A stretch of DNA of 64,000 nucleotides from Paragonimus skrjabini miyazakii. Lineage: Eukaryota; Platyhelminthes; Trematoda; Plagiorchiida; Troglotrematidae. Positions 37,501 to 52,500 of this stretch are shown in pieces. Location: assembly GCA_014338405.1 (NCBI GenBank), contig JTDE01022235.1, positions 46,957 through 110,956 of the forward strand, read 5' to 3'. Within the stretch, counting starts at the first letter, position 1, and every line of letters starts with the position of its first letter. The position numbers and the translations under genes are program-made. The notes under the pieces were generated by a model. That model had not been told where the DNA came from. It searched no databases and saw nothing but the letters and a program-made list of their open reading frames with translations.

Positions 37501-40500
37501 ATTCATCAGGAATCGGATTTGCTACAACTGTGACCAATTTTTGTCTGAGCTGTTATTACAACGTGATCCTGGCCTGGGCTCTTTACTATTTGTTTTCCTC
37601 GTTAACCGCCATACTCCCATGGACACTTTGTGGACAGTGGTGGAACACAGACGGGTGTCGGGATAGCTACTTGACGAACATGACAACTATGTCAAATACC
37701 AGTGACCTTAGGTTGAACGAGTCCTCCTCCTCTTCTGGCGGACAGATTTCACTCGCAGGGAATCGAAGTGGATTATTGTTTGTGGATGCAGCTACCGAAT
37801 TTTGGGAGTAAGTATCTGAATACATGTTTGACAAAACTGCGATTTTTTCCATGTGTGAATTGAAAGATTATATGTAAGATGTTAACACTGTGATTTAGCA
37901 GCAGAAAACAATCTTGTATATTTGAAGATATTATGGGTGCCAGAGGAGCAGCATTCATATTTAATTCAGGTTTTTGTATCCCAGTAGAGTAAGTACGCAT
38001 TGCGCACGTCTGGCAGGAGATGAGCCAATTGCTTCTTCTTGAAAATTCAATTGAGTATGAAAGTTGAAACAAGTTCTCAATAGAGTTCAAGTTACGTAAA
38101 GGAAATCCCACATAACTAATCAATAATCAGTTGTTACTCATTGAACTCGTGAAGATGGCAGCTGAAATTAACTGAATTGTTGCTATCTAATATCCGGGCG
38201 ATCAGATAACCTACATATAACTCGAAAACGAATGAGATCAAGCCATTGCATAAGGTAATTTGGTTGTGACTAATGCAGGGTTATGAGAAAGTGGTGCTTT
38301 GCACAAATCCCAACCGTGACAAGAATATACACTAGTAAAGGGCTCTAACAATTATAAACCTCCGATGTAGTATCTCTTCTTCGAAAAAAAAATGCTGATC
38401 TGTCCGCTAATTCNNNNNNNNNNNNNNNNNNNNNNNNNNNNNNNNNNNNNNNNNNNNNNNNNNNNNNNNNNNNNNNNNNNNNNNNNNNNNNNNNNNNNNN
38501 NNNNNNNNNNNNNAACGGAATATTCACAAAAATAGCAACAAGATAGTGGCTCACTGTTTCACTCGTTATACTGTGGATCGTGCTATCTGCGCAACGTCTT
38601 CGTTGGCTCTAACAGTGGATGGTTTGAAGTGCGCCATTTGCAACGATAATACTCACAGACACCCACAGTACGATTTAACTTTGAGTACAAGCTATAGTCC
38701 GGTACAACGCCTTGTTTGTCACCACCAGTACTTTTGACAGTCATATTTTCGCACACAGAGAGTAGTATTGTTTTTTCATCTCAATATACAAACCAGTTTT
38801 TCACAATATACATATATATATACGTATAGAACGATACTAATTTTTGGGTTCCATTCACTGGTCTTTTCCTCAGAAACCCTGGTACGTTCGATAACGGAAT
38901 TAAGCTAACGGTATATATTGTATCGGGAACAGGTGGCTAGCACGTCGGCTCTCACACTCGTCCAATGGTTGTTAAGTGTACTCTGTGCGGGAGCAAGAAT
39001 AAGTCAGCAAGATAATTTGTAGGTCACCCAGCAGGTCTATGAGCAAAATCCTTTATGCGGCTGTGTTCGGAATGTGGTCAGAACACATATTCACCAGTTG
39101 CAGTCTCTACACCTTGAGCACCTGTTTCGATAGGTAGCTTATATGTTGTTTTTCTTCGTTCTCCAGATTGATAGAACGTGCGAAATCTGACTGTCGTTTG
39201 TGACTAATTGATTACTCATTAGGCTGGATATACTCATGAACATGGTTGACTGCAAATCGTAACATTAGTGAGCAATAATTTGGGATACCCCCGTACAGAG
39301 TATGAAAGAAATTTTATTTGAATGTTTGTGCTCAATAATTATGGCATCTGGATGGATAGGTTAGTGTTCGAATTGTTTGGAGATGTAGCGAGAAGCCGAT
39401 TCGAACCGAAATACAGGCTAGGTACTATGACAAATTGTGAAATAACGCTGAGCCACTTCAGATGCCTGCAACCGGGTATCCAGTCAACATGTTCATAACA
39501 TGCACATTTTCCTCAACTTGGCCAATAATTCATGTGACTTTTCTGTGACATCATCGCACATGTTTTAACATGACTGTTGACGCATAAATTTTCAGTTTAT
39601 TGATCCGATCGTCAAGGCCATTCAATTGTTATTCGTTGTTTAGATGATAATGTTGACAGTATGTGTTATTAGCCATTGTCGTAATACAAACGCTTGCCTC
39701 TATTTCCTGCTTGTTACAAGCATGATGGTGGCGTGCCTTATAAGTCAAGAGGAAACAGCATCAAACTTTGAATTGAAAAAATTTCCGTGTAACGTTAATA
39801 TGTTGGAATTTCGCAAGCATGATGATCACGTGCTTTATGTGTCAGAAGCAGACAGCGTTAGGCAACCTGTACCCTTAAATTAGAATTTTTTATGTGTAAC
39901 GTGAATATCTAGAAATGTTGTACAATCATACCAGTTCAGTATAGACTCCAGAGAAAGGACTATATGTAGTGTTCCAAAGGAGTGACGACGTTTTATCAAA
40001 TAACTACAAATGGGTAATATATATAATTTAGATTACTGGTAATAATCCCTGTCACCAGCTACATAATTAAGGGTTAAAATCTGTTGGAGAATATTTCTGA
40101 GATTACCAGTGTTAATCCCCACTATCAATGGGCGCAAGGGTACGTAGGGTAGTCGGAACGGATGGACATCGCCTGTACTTAACCGATAATGAAAGCTGGA
40201 CGCTTTGCTGACTCAAGACGTTTTTAGCTAGAATTGAAAACTTTTTACTCATCATCACCACCATAGTGATATATCGCGAAATCTCATCACCAGCGGTTTT
40301 CAGGATGGCTGTTAGTGTCCCTACCTCAGTAAAATGTACAGGATCCAATGTGTTTGCCACCATTTGCCACAGACAAGAGGAAACATATTTTGCTCTTTGG
40401 TTGCTGGTCGAACTACTGATATCAGCGGTTTTGGACGAAGTCCGTGCGCAAGCTAACTTAAACTTCCTTTCCCCAAAATACACAATGATCAATATCGAAA

Positions 40501-43500
40501 CAGACCGAAGATTTCCAGACTTGTATGGACGATAGAAAGTCATTAAACACCGGTACGTCCGAACCGCAAACAGAACGGATGAGTGAGGCCCTTCAATAGG
40601 GTTGAAAAGTTGTACAATTTGTAACTATGTTGATTTTAACTCGTGGCTTAACCAAGAGCTTACTAATAAGTCTTCAAACATTTATAACACGTATCTGTTG
40701 GGTCAATGCGCTGAATTTTCTTCGGATACTTTTTGTCAGCTATGTTCAAATAATATATTGAACTCGACATTTCTTTCAGTTGAAATTCACATAATCATAC
40801 GATGTGTCCACGTGCATTCTGCATAAACGTGTGCTTTTTTCTGCAAAAGAATAGTCTTCAGTTTGTCAGTCCAGAGTGGCATTTATGTTACAAAGTTTTA
40901 TCACCAAACGAGGTGATATCATTACTGTGTAGGTGCTTGAGTCTATAGACTTAAGCTTCTGTTTTCAACCAAAAACTGTCAAGCATCATTCCTTTTTGTC
41001 AGAACTTATATGATATACCAATCTTTACATTAAATCTAGTTACAATATAGTTTTAGACTTCACAAGAGTATTTCCGCTGTTTGTCAGAGCATATCAGGTG
41101 AAATATTAGATAAATCAGTAACTGGTCACAAAATAAAAACACCCGGTCATAGCGTTTTGGATGAAATAACTCGAGCGACAGCTGGGCTTTCACTGCTCCG
41201 AACACTGGTTACCGAGACCTTGATAGTTGGGGCAATCTAGAACTATTCACAATTATTCGGCCACAGATAAAAAATGCTTGAGAAGTTCTGCAGAATGATA
41301 ACGATGAGCGTCGTTTAAAAGACTGGAGACCTTGTGATCACCCAAATCGTTATTCAGACAATCAACCTAACATGCAACAGTATAGTGAACTGGATATAAC
41401 GTCAGTCTGCCTGTTGTACGATGTGTAAACTCCTTCCTGATAAACTAGTTCACACTGTACAATAGTACACTAGTAAACACTGTATGATCCTTTGCATACC
41501 GTCTGTTTGCCGCATACGACCGCTTTTGTTTGTTTACATGAGTGTCGGTTTGTCGCACCAGCGGCACCGTGCATACTTCCAGTCTGCTCGCGCGTTCGTC
41601 AGCCGGACACTGTACCTCTTTAGTTGTTTCCGCGTATTGGTGTCGTGTCGAGTTGTTCAGGGCCTGTTGTAACTTCCGCTTACTGAAAGCTAGGTCTCAC
41701 AATTATTCCAATTCTTCCTTCGAGTCTGGTACTTATTGCGCTTACGTAGTGACCGTTACTTCAGTGTATGTACGTAAAACATCCGTACCTCATCACTACT
41801 ATCGTATCCGTTCAATCTAATTTTTATGTACTTTTCTGTTGTCCTCGTAGTTTGATGTTTTTCTTCTTCCAGGATATTACTGTTCACTGTTATGGCAAGC
41901 TAATGTACAACAGGGTCATTCTGTTGGCTGTTATGCCCCTGTGTAATGCTGTCCAGTTTATCACTCCTTGTTCTTCAACTATGGTGTTAAAATACCCTTC
42001 TTTTCTTCAGCTTTGCTGATACATTAGGTAGCAAAGGGTTGGTTCGCTTTCTAGTCAAAAACCGAACTTAGTCTTCTATTAAACACACTAATAGCTATCG
42101 TTATTACTGGAGAGTGGATCGTTTGAATGCAAACGCTGTGATCAAATGCGATTGATGCACACATATGCTGAAATCGTTCATATTGCTCACGTCCTGTCAT
42201 TAGGCTCTTTGATACTTAACATTCTCTTCCTATCCGTTAGGCTTCTTTATCATAGAAGGGTCCCTAACTTTTGCGTCCGAGTGGTAAAAGTTTTAGTCAC
42301 CTGTCTACCGTCCGGCTAACGAACGTAGATCAGTCAGGCTACAAATGCCTGTCTCAGTCTCACTTTTTCAAGGCTACAGTAAGCATACTTGTTTTTGGGT
42401 ATAACCAAAAGTTGTTCAGTGCACGACAGTTGTGCCACCTTTTACAGCAAACCTTGTGATCATCTATAAAACAGCTACACACTTAGCACGACCGAGTCAG
42501 AATCCCGGGACAAAGACACAAACATCAACCTTGCTTACAAACTGTGTACGTTTCATGGGTTGAAATGTTAATACTACCTTCGATATCAATTGACAACTTT
42601 CGATCAAAACCTGTTAATCAAGTGTTAATCAGTGAGTCATATAAACAATATCCCGTTTTTTAACATCAAATTGTCAACAATAGAAGCTAGTCATCTCCAG
42701 TCACCAAAGTCCTGATTGTCGGTAACGCGACTATGGAGACATGGACCCATGGCCTGAGTATAAATAATGGACCACGTGTTTGTTGCATGTCCTGTATCAA
42801 CTTCGTGACATGAGACCTTATAGTCAAAAACTATCTGATTGTAGTGCAGCCAATGAAGGTGGGATGACCCGTTTGGTAGGCGGCAGAATAACATGCTTTC
42901 ATAATCCAGATGTGTCATCAACAGCTGCATATGTGGTTGGACCAGTATTTACGGATTCCCAGTCATTTTGAGTTGATTGATCCACTGAACGATTTGTCCT
43001 CGTCTGTCTGGTTCCACTACTTGTTGCACGTCTTCTTAAGTGACAACATTCCACATGCAGTCCTGATAGCTCACGTGGGGCAAACGTTCTCAAGTATGTG
43101 ATGTGTGTTCACATGTTCCCAGTCATTTCCGCACAACTTTCTAATTTCAGTTCTTTGTGTGTTTCAACAAGATTGGAAAGTACGCTATTAGTACAGACAC
43201 GCGGCTCCCTTTTGTGTAAGTTGGTATGCATAATCCAAGTTACCTATGACCCTAACTTTCCTTCGAGAGCTAGCTAACATTTTTGCATTGATAATAACAG
43301 AACCGTTGCGAACGTTCAGAATGGTAGCTCGAGAGTCAATGCTGTCTTGAAAGGTGTGATATTCCGCTCACAGACTTGATAGTAATTTAACTGTGCCTGT
43401 CTTTCTGTCAACAAACTCTAACCCCGGTACGTGTGCCCCCACGGACAAACAGACGTAATGTGCTTGGAATTTCCAACGGAATTGAACATATGGGAAATGT

Positions 43501-46500
43501 ACGCTGGCAAATGGCACTTTGCTTACTCTTGGCATGGATGATCATCTTTCTGTGCATATTTCGAGGAATTAAAACGTCCGGTAAAGTAAGTTTTCTTTTA
43601 TTGCGTACACGGAATCGAACGTTACATTTACAGTTAACGGATTTTCATAATTTTATTCACGTGTTTCGGCAATAAAACTCAATTCTTGGGGAGTCGTTTA
43701 TCTACCAAAAGCTATGCCTACCACGTTTCAACATGTCCGTAAGTTTGGTGTATCAAAAGATCATGTATTTTTTTAAAGTATCGGAACAACATCATAATCG
43801 GATGTAGCTATTTGTCACTAATCTAATTGGCCTCGGGTGCAGTACAAAAAACCGTGTGATGTAACGTGAAGTGGCACACGTGCGAAAGATTCACTGATAG
43901 TAGTCAGCGGTAACCTCCTTAGTTGTCGGTCATCGAGTTCAGTTCAAGAGAAAGAAAAGCAGAACAGCAGAGGAAAGTAACTCACGCAACCTCCAAAAAC
44001 CCCGACGATCGGGACCCTGCAAACAGTTGGCTCCATTACACACCAGCGAAGTGGTAGACCTATTTGGGACTCATCAGCGCCGAAGAATCAAACCCACGAC
44101 CCGTGAACAAGTGGCAAATTGTAGTCTAAGCACTTATCCACTAGACCACAGGGTCTCAGCCACATGGGTTGCAAGAAGGTATGTGAGTTAGATTCCTTAG
44201 TCGTTGCGCTTTCTTTTGCTTACAGGCTGTGGTGGTTGCTTGCTCGTTTGTAGGCCAACCGCAGAACCGCTGATCAATTTCAGCTTATGAGCGTAACGGT
44301 TAAGAAAACTGAACAGGATTCCGTCGCCTATCAGTCGTACACAAACCAGAAATTGCAATGCGGGTGCATGTGATACAAATGAGACCCACCTAACTGTCAA
44401 CCAATTCGCTGTGATCACTGGAGCAACCACTGATGCAGCCTACATTAGCACTGTCCAGTAAAAAGATGTAGTTGAAAGATTATCTAGCGTCTTCATCCTT
44501 GTGGACTTGTTCGACACCACAACCTACTGACACGATATAGTTGAACAAATTATGTCTCAGCGTAGAAACATGTGGGCAGTCGCCAGTGGTGTGACCAGTG
44601 TATATCACGTTTCCCCCAGGTGTGAAGCCCCCAACGCATCGGGTTCAGTGACGTTTACAATGTGATTATGTGTTGAGGCACCATTGAACCGTGAGCAGTT
44701 GGTGTATGTGGTGTCTTCTAAATACTTCGTTCTTCTTACCAGCAGCTGTAGTGTTTTTTATATGATGTGTTTAACTTGGAATTGGTTGACCGGGTCAAGA
44801 TTGAGTGAAAGAAGGTTTTACAGCGGTTGTCATGAAAAATACCAGTGCAAGAAGTGCCTTTTTTGAGTTTTCTATGGATCTGTCATCCCCAGAGTACCCG
44901 AAAAAGCCAGGTGACCATAAACTGCTACCCTCAGTTATAGCATTACTGACGGATAGGGTTCAGATGTCTTCAAGATGGAACTATTTGATAAGTATGTTAT
45001 CTGCTTCGAAGTCACACTGTTCTTCTTGGTTAGAAAGTTGCCGTCTACTGGTAAAAACAGATAAGCATCTCATTTGGTTTGATCAAGAGACTTGGTGGAT
45101 TTTAAAACAGTTCCCTCTACCCAAATTGACTTTCCAACTTTTGTAGGGTTCGTTTAAACGCAAGCTCAGTTACGGAAAGAGCAGGCGAAGCAGGAGTTTG
45201 ATGTTATCCACGAGACTAACTGTTAATTCTACAGGGTGAACAATGGCAAGTGATTCTGGAAACTTTTTTAAGAACAGCAGAATGGGGTAGATTGACCACC
45301 AACCATCTTCATGCATTGACATTGGTGAAATTTACCAACTCATATAACGGTTTGCTAAAGATAGTCTCACTGGAACATTTGTATACATACACTGGACAGA
45401 GTATTTGTGTGAAGAAAAGTAACCGAATGCATATATCTTAGCTTCATCTGATGAGATACCTATCACAGCATACTGTTCCTAGGGTTGAAGTTACGTCTTT
45501 CGGATTCATGGAAGTATGCAAGTTAAGCCAATGCTGCCGCCGACGCTGAGAATGATGGTGATAAAGATGAGAAGGACAGTGATGGTCACGATGATGATGA
45601 TGCCGAATTTAACGAATGTAGTCAAGACAATGAGGACGCTAGTTAGGATGACAAAAATAGTGATGTTGACGCGGATGAAAACGACGGTCATATCGATGTT
45701 GAACATGAAGATGAAGATTTCGGCGATTGTGACGACAGTGTTCATTGTTATGACGATGAAATCGTTGCTCACGTTCACTCTGATCATAAGAGTGGAGATG
45801 ACGGTGAAGATGCCAATAATACTAACAATAATACTAACGGAGATGATGATTGTGAAGAAGGTTATGACGAGAATGATAAAGACAGCAGTGATGGCGAAGG
45901 TCAGGATGGTAAGCATGGTATTTTTGTTGAGGGCTACGATGAGGTACTGTTGGTGACGATGGTGCTGCTGATGATGGTGGTGAGTATGATAGTGATGTTG
46001 ACGGTTGAGATGACGATGGTGATTCCATTTATGATTCTGAAGCTGAGGATGTTGCATCCACTGCATTCATGATGAACGAGACGGCAATAACGACGTTGAT
46101 ATTGATCACATCAGTGTTTGTTGTATAATGCACAACATCATCAACCAGTATGGCTCGTATCGAAAAGAATGACTAGCTTTCTGAAACCAGTGGCTGTCCT
46201 CCAAGTCAAGTAAAACCATAAACTATATTTCATGGTTGGAAACGTGTGAACTTGTTTTGTGGGACCTGGCAACAGAGACTCTTGAGTCGTACCACTGACA
46301 ACGGGTAGATTGGTAATTTTGATCGCTGTTTATTTTGCAGCGGATGTCCCGCAAATAATACATTTGAAGGCTGTGTATCTTTTTGTGATCATAACATGAT
46401 GACGATTATTGTGATTATGTTAACGACAATGATGGTGACGTCACCACGGAGATCGATGTCGTTGATTAAGATGACACCGATAGTACTATTGACGAGGACA

Positions 46501-49500
46501 GTATGGATGTTTATGTTGATGATAATACTAGTGACCTCGTAATAGATGATCACGCTTCAACTGGAGCCCTGGGAACAAGTTGAATTATGTGAGTAAGGAA
46601 GCGGAAATGTGCTATGTAGTATAATTATCCAGTATAAGTGTATTCGATTGTTTCTGTTTTGTTTGGCCTCATTTGGGCCGTCTGAATTTATCGCCCAAAA
46701 AGAGAATACAGATTTTGTGAGGTACTAGCATTTAATTTATCCTTGTGCGTCATACATGTAAAACCACTGATTTATATATAACGTGGGGATAGCAACAAAA
46801 ATGGTGTGAAAACGAGACACATACTAATGAAATCAGAGCTAGTTCCAGAGCAAGTATATTGATAGCGTCAGAAACTTCGACCAATGCCACTTGATCAAAT
46901 CAACCCCCGTAAATTCCAACAGTGTCTAAATTAGTTTGCCTAACAGCTATACTGTTGCCTCACACAAGCAACCTGTATCCAGGACGTAGTCAGCAATCGA
47001 ATACGATAGGATCAGCTTTGGCTGCTGAGTTGCTAATTCCGTTGCGTCGTCACGTTCATTAACCACCTGAAGATGTATTCCGCTTTCTAGTGTCCATCCT
47101 GTTAAAATGCCTGTCCCCACAACGACAGATGAACTGGTAATCTAAATATAAGGCAAAACGATCCACTGAAACAAGATTAGAAGCATAGAAGATACTGCGA
47201 ATGGTAAACAGCTATCACAATTCGCTGATGAATCATAAGTTATTCATTATAACTACCGCATTGTACACACATTTGGAAATCAAACTTAAACAGATTTGCT
47301 TCTTGGTACCAAGCTCTACTTTTGATCATCTATTGTTCCCTGGGAATTCCTGGAAGTCTTTTCAGATAAACACTGCCTAGTAAAACGTTTTTCTAAAATC
47401 TTTCTTTAATAGCGCTATCATTAGCACTTATATGAAAAAAAATGGTTTGGACCAAATAGCAAATATACTCTATCGGAGCAAGCGAGGACAACTTAAATTA
47501 CTGGCTACTCCATGTTGCCTTTAGTTATAGGTCACTTTGTATTGGGTTATCCAGACGTCGACTGATCAAAAAGCCAGTTATCTTTTGTTCATAAGATGTC
47601 ATCGAATTCTGCTGAGAAGAGTTTGGAAGTCTATAGCATTGGTTACATTGGGTGTTATCAGTAAACATTATTATATCGCTGACCTGTTAGCTATAAGGTG
47701 TGTTACAATCAACCAAGCGTGACGGTTTTTGTTCATCCATTTCCAAAAAATGCTAGGCAGCGTCGCGTTGACTACTAATGTGACAGCCTACTTACAGTTT
47801 TTTCGTATAAAGACTGAATAAGTCAACGGTGTCACATATGCGTTAGATATGGGACTATCTCGGAGAACATCGTGCAAATCGACTAAATTTACAAGTGAAC
47901 CAAGAAATGCGGTTGTCAGAACTGGATTTACTTGAATGCTACATTTCCTCTCTTGCTTCAAATGACTGGTTGAAATGATTCAACTCTGCAATTACTGCTG
48001 ACAAATTAGAGGCAAGCTTGCTTTGATTTACACATTAATCTGTCGTTTGTTACATACTTCGCTCTTTGCGTTATAATATGCTCAATCATGAACACACTGC
48101 TCAAGTCTGTCTTGACAGTGTCACTTATAGATTATTTCAACTAAGCCCTCCTAGTGTTGTCACATTGGGAAATTCAACACACAAATATATTCTTCACGAC
48201 CACCTTGAACAAAATCACTCATTTGCACGTATCACTAATCTCACAGTTGCCAGTACCATGTGTGTGTACGGAAAATACCATTTCACGTCAGAGTGCACTG
48301 CAATGTTTCTTCTTGTATTTTTCCTCTGTTTCCTCATTGCCAAAATATCCGGCGCTGTCTGACTACTGACGAGTAGTATAGCGTGATCACTCATCGTCAA
48401 CATACATGTATGTAATTAATGTGATCAGCTGGAAAACTATTACGGAGCAAACCATAGTTAGCAAACCATCATCTGTTTCGCGAGTGATTGCCTCTATTCT
48501 CAACATGTCTATATTTTCTAATGTCATTTCATTTTACTATAATTCCTATTCCTATTCAGGTTGTCATTAATAAACCATTAATAAACCATTCATCTTTTTA
48601 CGCATATAGTGCTCTTTTACTACTGTCCAACATAAGTTGATGTGTGTGTAAACAATATAGGTCTTTCCTAGTCAAAAACATTCCAAAGATTCCAATTATG
48701 CAGCAATCTTCAGCTGGATCAATTAACTGGTCAACTGACTGGTATGTATAAGTCAACAGACCAGATGAAGTGATCAAACTACTGAAAGCAGTCCATTGTC
48801 ACTCTCTGGCAGTGTCGAAAACGATTACTTTCTAACCACTTACTGTATAGCTGTGTGTGGTCAAGAGTAGTTGATGTCGTCTTTGTAAAACCTGGAATCA
48901 GTCGATAACACGTAATCGATAGGGCCACGTCTCACTGACAACTACAGTCGACAAATCCTTGTCAAGAGAACGATTGGTTAACGCCAAACGACCAAATGAC
49001 ACCAGTAAGTAAATCCAGTAATTTGTCGGAGGCTTAGCATAACAGTAAATACAGTGGTTTACTACGACGTTAGATAAAGCAATAACAAATAACCTGAACA
49101 AATCTCAACTGGGATTCCTTGTTGGACAGTCAACTGCAAGAATTCAGTAAGCTTAAAAAGCGCAGTTCAAAATAAGATACAACAAATTAATGTCAGCCTA
49201 TAGGATGAACAGCGTTCATCACCATTTTCATGATCACCATAGACAGCAATACATCAATTGTTGAAACTGATGCTTAACTGTCACACAACCACGAAGGAAA
49301 AAAAGGCAAACCCTGTACAGAAAGAGAGAAGGAATGAAGAAGAAGGATGGAAGGGGACCCAACTACTTGAAATAGCTGCGTCCATATACAAACCTACATC
49401 ATCGAGGCGCCTACACTTTGCAAAAAACAACTGAGCTGTAAGTGAAAGTAAGGTGTTGTACCAGTAGAAAACATAACTGAGACCAGTTAACAAAGAGTGC

Positions 49501-52500
49501 GTGGTTCGCACAGTTCTGCGTGATCAAATCTTCAGTGCTTTTGCCGTTTCTAGACAATGTTGTTAGACTGACATGCTGTTGTACGAAGAAGCAGTTGTTC
49601 GAAGGGATAAGGGAACACCATCCGGCCTGAGTGAGAACAGGATTAAAAAAGTCGATAACGAGCACTTGTCCCCCATCTGGTAGACGCGAACCACAACGTT
49701 AACCCGATGAGATCGTCCAATGTCGTTTACAGAATCCCGGTCAGCCAACCGACGTCAATCCAACAGCGATCGAAACAACTGCAATCCGATCAAACAATCC
49801 AAATCTGTGCGTACAAAAGAAGTTCTTTGAGCTCTAAGCCTTCCATCGTCAGTGATCAACTCACCTTGGCTTCCTATTCATCAGTCGCATGACAACTTGT
49901 TTGTGAACCGTTCGCATAAAAGCTAATGTCCACAATATGAGAGTGTACACCGAATCCGAACGTGCTATTTCACTTATAGATATTCATTAACTTGATGATG
50001 TTACCTCATTGACACATTATCACTCTGTGTAGGGGAATAATGGGGAATGAGTTTTCACTGAATAATGGAACGGTCGGGTGACCCGGTAAAAACCACTTTC
50101 AGTGGTGAATAACCGTGAAATACAATAGCTAGCACAGCTGGTTAAGTTGGACAGGCGGAAAATCTGCAGATTGGTGTCCAATACAGTGAATAGGTTCTAG
50201 GCAGCCAAAATAAGCTTGACACTGACATTTGGACAATAATCATTCGATATCTGGTTAGAACGCTGTTCTTTATCTCTCAGTACAGAATAGTTAGAAAAAC
50301 CACTTTACTCAGACGGGACTATGTTCTAATTAATTTTAGTTGGGCGTTTTCTCCGGTTTCGTAGAAAAAGAGTTTGTAGTAGTTAGCGGAAGGTGGAAAC
50401 AGTTGATCCTGTCTCAGTGTATGAAGATGGTACTGAGATTGTGTTAGTAAAAAGCATAGTGTTGCGGTAAAAAAAGTTAACGTGCAATTTGGTACATGCA
50501 TCACAGTTTTGAGTCACGTGACTAAGCTGGATAGCGAATGAAGTCTAGATCATTGTGCTAGCACATGAGAGGGTTTTTCATTGCCAGTTACTGTTTCACT
50601 TGTCCTGTCTGCGGACATTTTCTGGAATGATAAGGCTCAGTAGTATAGATATTCGATTTCTGTTTAGATGAAGTTGCTGGTCAATCAGTTGCAACCACCT
50701 TGTCAAATACTTTCCCACTCTATAAACAACGAAGCAGAGATATGGATCAACGTATCAGCTGAATACTGCCTGAAAGCAATAGTAGTCTAACGTGAACCTA
50801 AACGTACTCGATTCCAATGTTTGGACACGCGGATTCGAAGCGTAGGCGCTTTCAAGAAGACTAAAACAAGCATTCCTTATTAGCTGCTCCCGAAAGACTG
50901 TCAACCAGCGAGTTTTGAATCTCTAATCCAAGTGGACATGCAACTCTGTATGATCACTCATTTACTTTACGCACAGTGTGGATTCGCTTGACGAACGTCG
51001 AAAGACGTACGTATCAAAATTAAATCAAGTCGTTGGAAGTCGCACACAGTTTGATACATTGGCTTTTACATGTTGCAGTAAAATGTGCGGTTAGTCTGCG
51101 GGCTCTTTATTGATTTGAGTGCGACCCATTGAATAACATACCAGACAGGCGCCACTGGATCTGCTCACTGTGGATGTTGTAAGTTATTTTCTCATAGGTT
51201 GTTACTTACGTGACCGCCACTCTGTCACCTAATGGATGTGTCTGGGCTCAGATTCTTCAGACATTCAATTGCCTACCGTGCGTAGTGTCATTGCGACCAA
51301 ACTAGGTCGAAACGGATTGTAGCCACTTTGCAAAAGGTCACGGGGACAAACTACCTGCAACAATTTTGGACCGTTTTTTCGATTTCTTCATACTATACTG
51401 CTTATGAGTAGTCAGGAATTTAGTTAATTTCAAGCTGAACATCACCCGTAATTGATCGCAAATATCGTATTCCCATAGACTTTCCAGTCGACCCCTTTCG
51501 AACTGCAGAAACACTAGACTCGAGTTTCGCTCTCATTAAAGCACGTCAATAGTGCATATCCTTGCCACGGCTAGGACTAGAATTCTGACCACATGAGGCA
51601 ACCGTGTTTACCACTGCGCCATTGACCTCACATTAGGCAGGACCGAATTATCATATGTGAACACTCAATCACTTTCACATGTGATTAATGATCAGGTTGC
51701 CCGATCGTCTCAATAGAAGACACAGTTACTGTCTGCAGCACCGTATGTTACAGTTTAAAGTCTGTGGCGTGTCAGCGATATCAGTGCTATTTGAGACCGT
51801 TTTACCTTGGTTGGTTTTACGAGTACCACTTTAATAGTAACCTCCAACAATAATCGAAGGATGGGACTGTAAAGCTGTAACTGTAAACTCCACTACATAA
51901 AATCAGCTGGTAGAGCCCTTGCCGCGTTGAGGCATGGTGTGTCTGTCGCTGGCTCGAATCCAGCCGAAGCCCTGACTTTTCACAGTTGGGTCTCATCTAA
52001 ATACATAAAATCAGTTTTATTTGCTGGTATGCAATATATATGGTGACAAGCCTTCCTACTTCAATTTGTAAAGATTGTGGTATTTGAAAAATATGATTCG
52101 TCGTGCGTGTTTCTGATATCACTGGGAGGTATATATAGACAGCTCTGTTTACGGGTTGTTTTATAACATATTCCACAGAAACCAAATATTATTCTGCCTC
52201 TTTTCTTTCTGATTCTACTGGCTTTGGAACTGGTCACAACAGTTTTCTAACCAGTTGGTTATATAACCTGTCATGTGCATTCACATACAGTTTAACACTA
52301 TTTGTATCATGCTTATCTGGTCCGACGTCACGATCTTTATCTTTGGTAGCCGCTGTCCTGTGTTTGTCCGCTTCATCGGTCACCTAAGCGCAACCTGAAA
52401 ACACATAGCCCACAAAACATTGTACAAGAGTAAATGGTTTGAGTTTATTTGTATGGGCTTTTCTTCATTAGCGCGTATTTAAGGCGTTAATGGGATTAAT

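Noticed and set aside
45506..46066. 186-codon minus-strand frame, the longest in the window, strongly hydrophobic
   Set aside because: It is the antisense of the GAN-repeat tract; Ile/Val/Thr/His content follows from ATC/GTC triplets and there is no domain.
48066..48362. 98-codon frame with a hydrophobic end
   Set aside because: No family, no splice-phase link to the transporter, and an overlapping frame of similar length.
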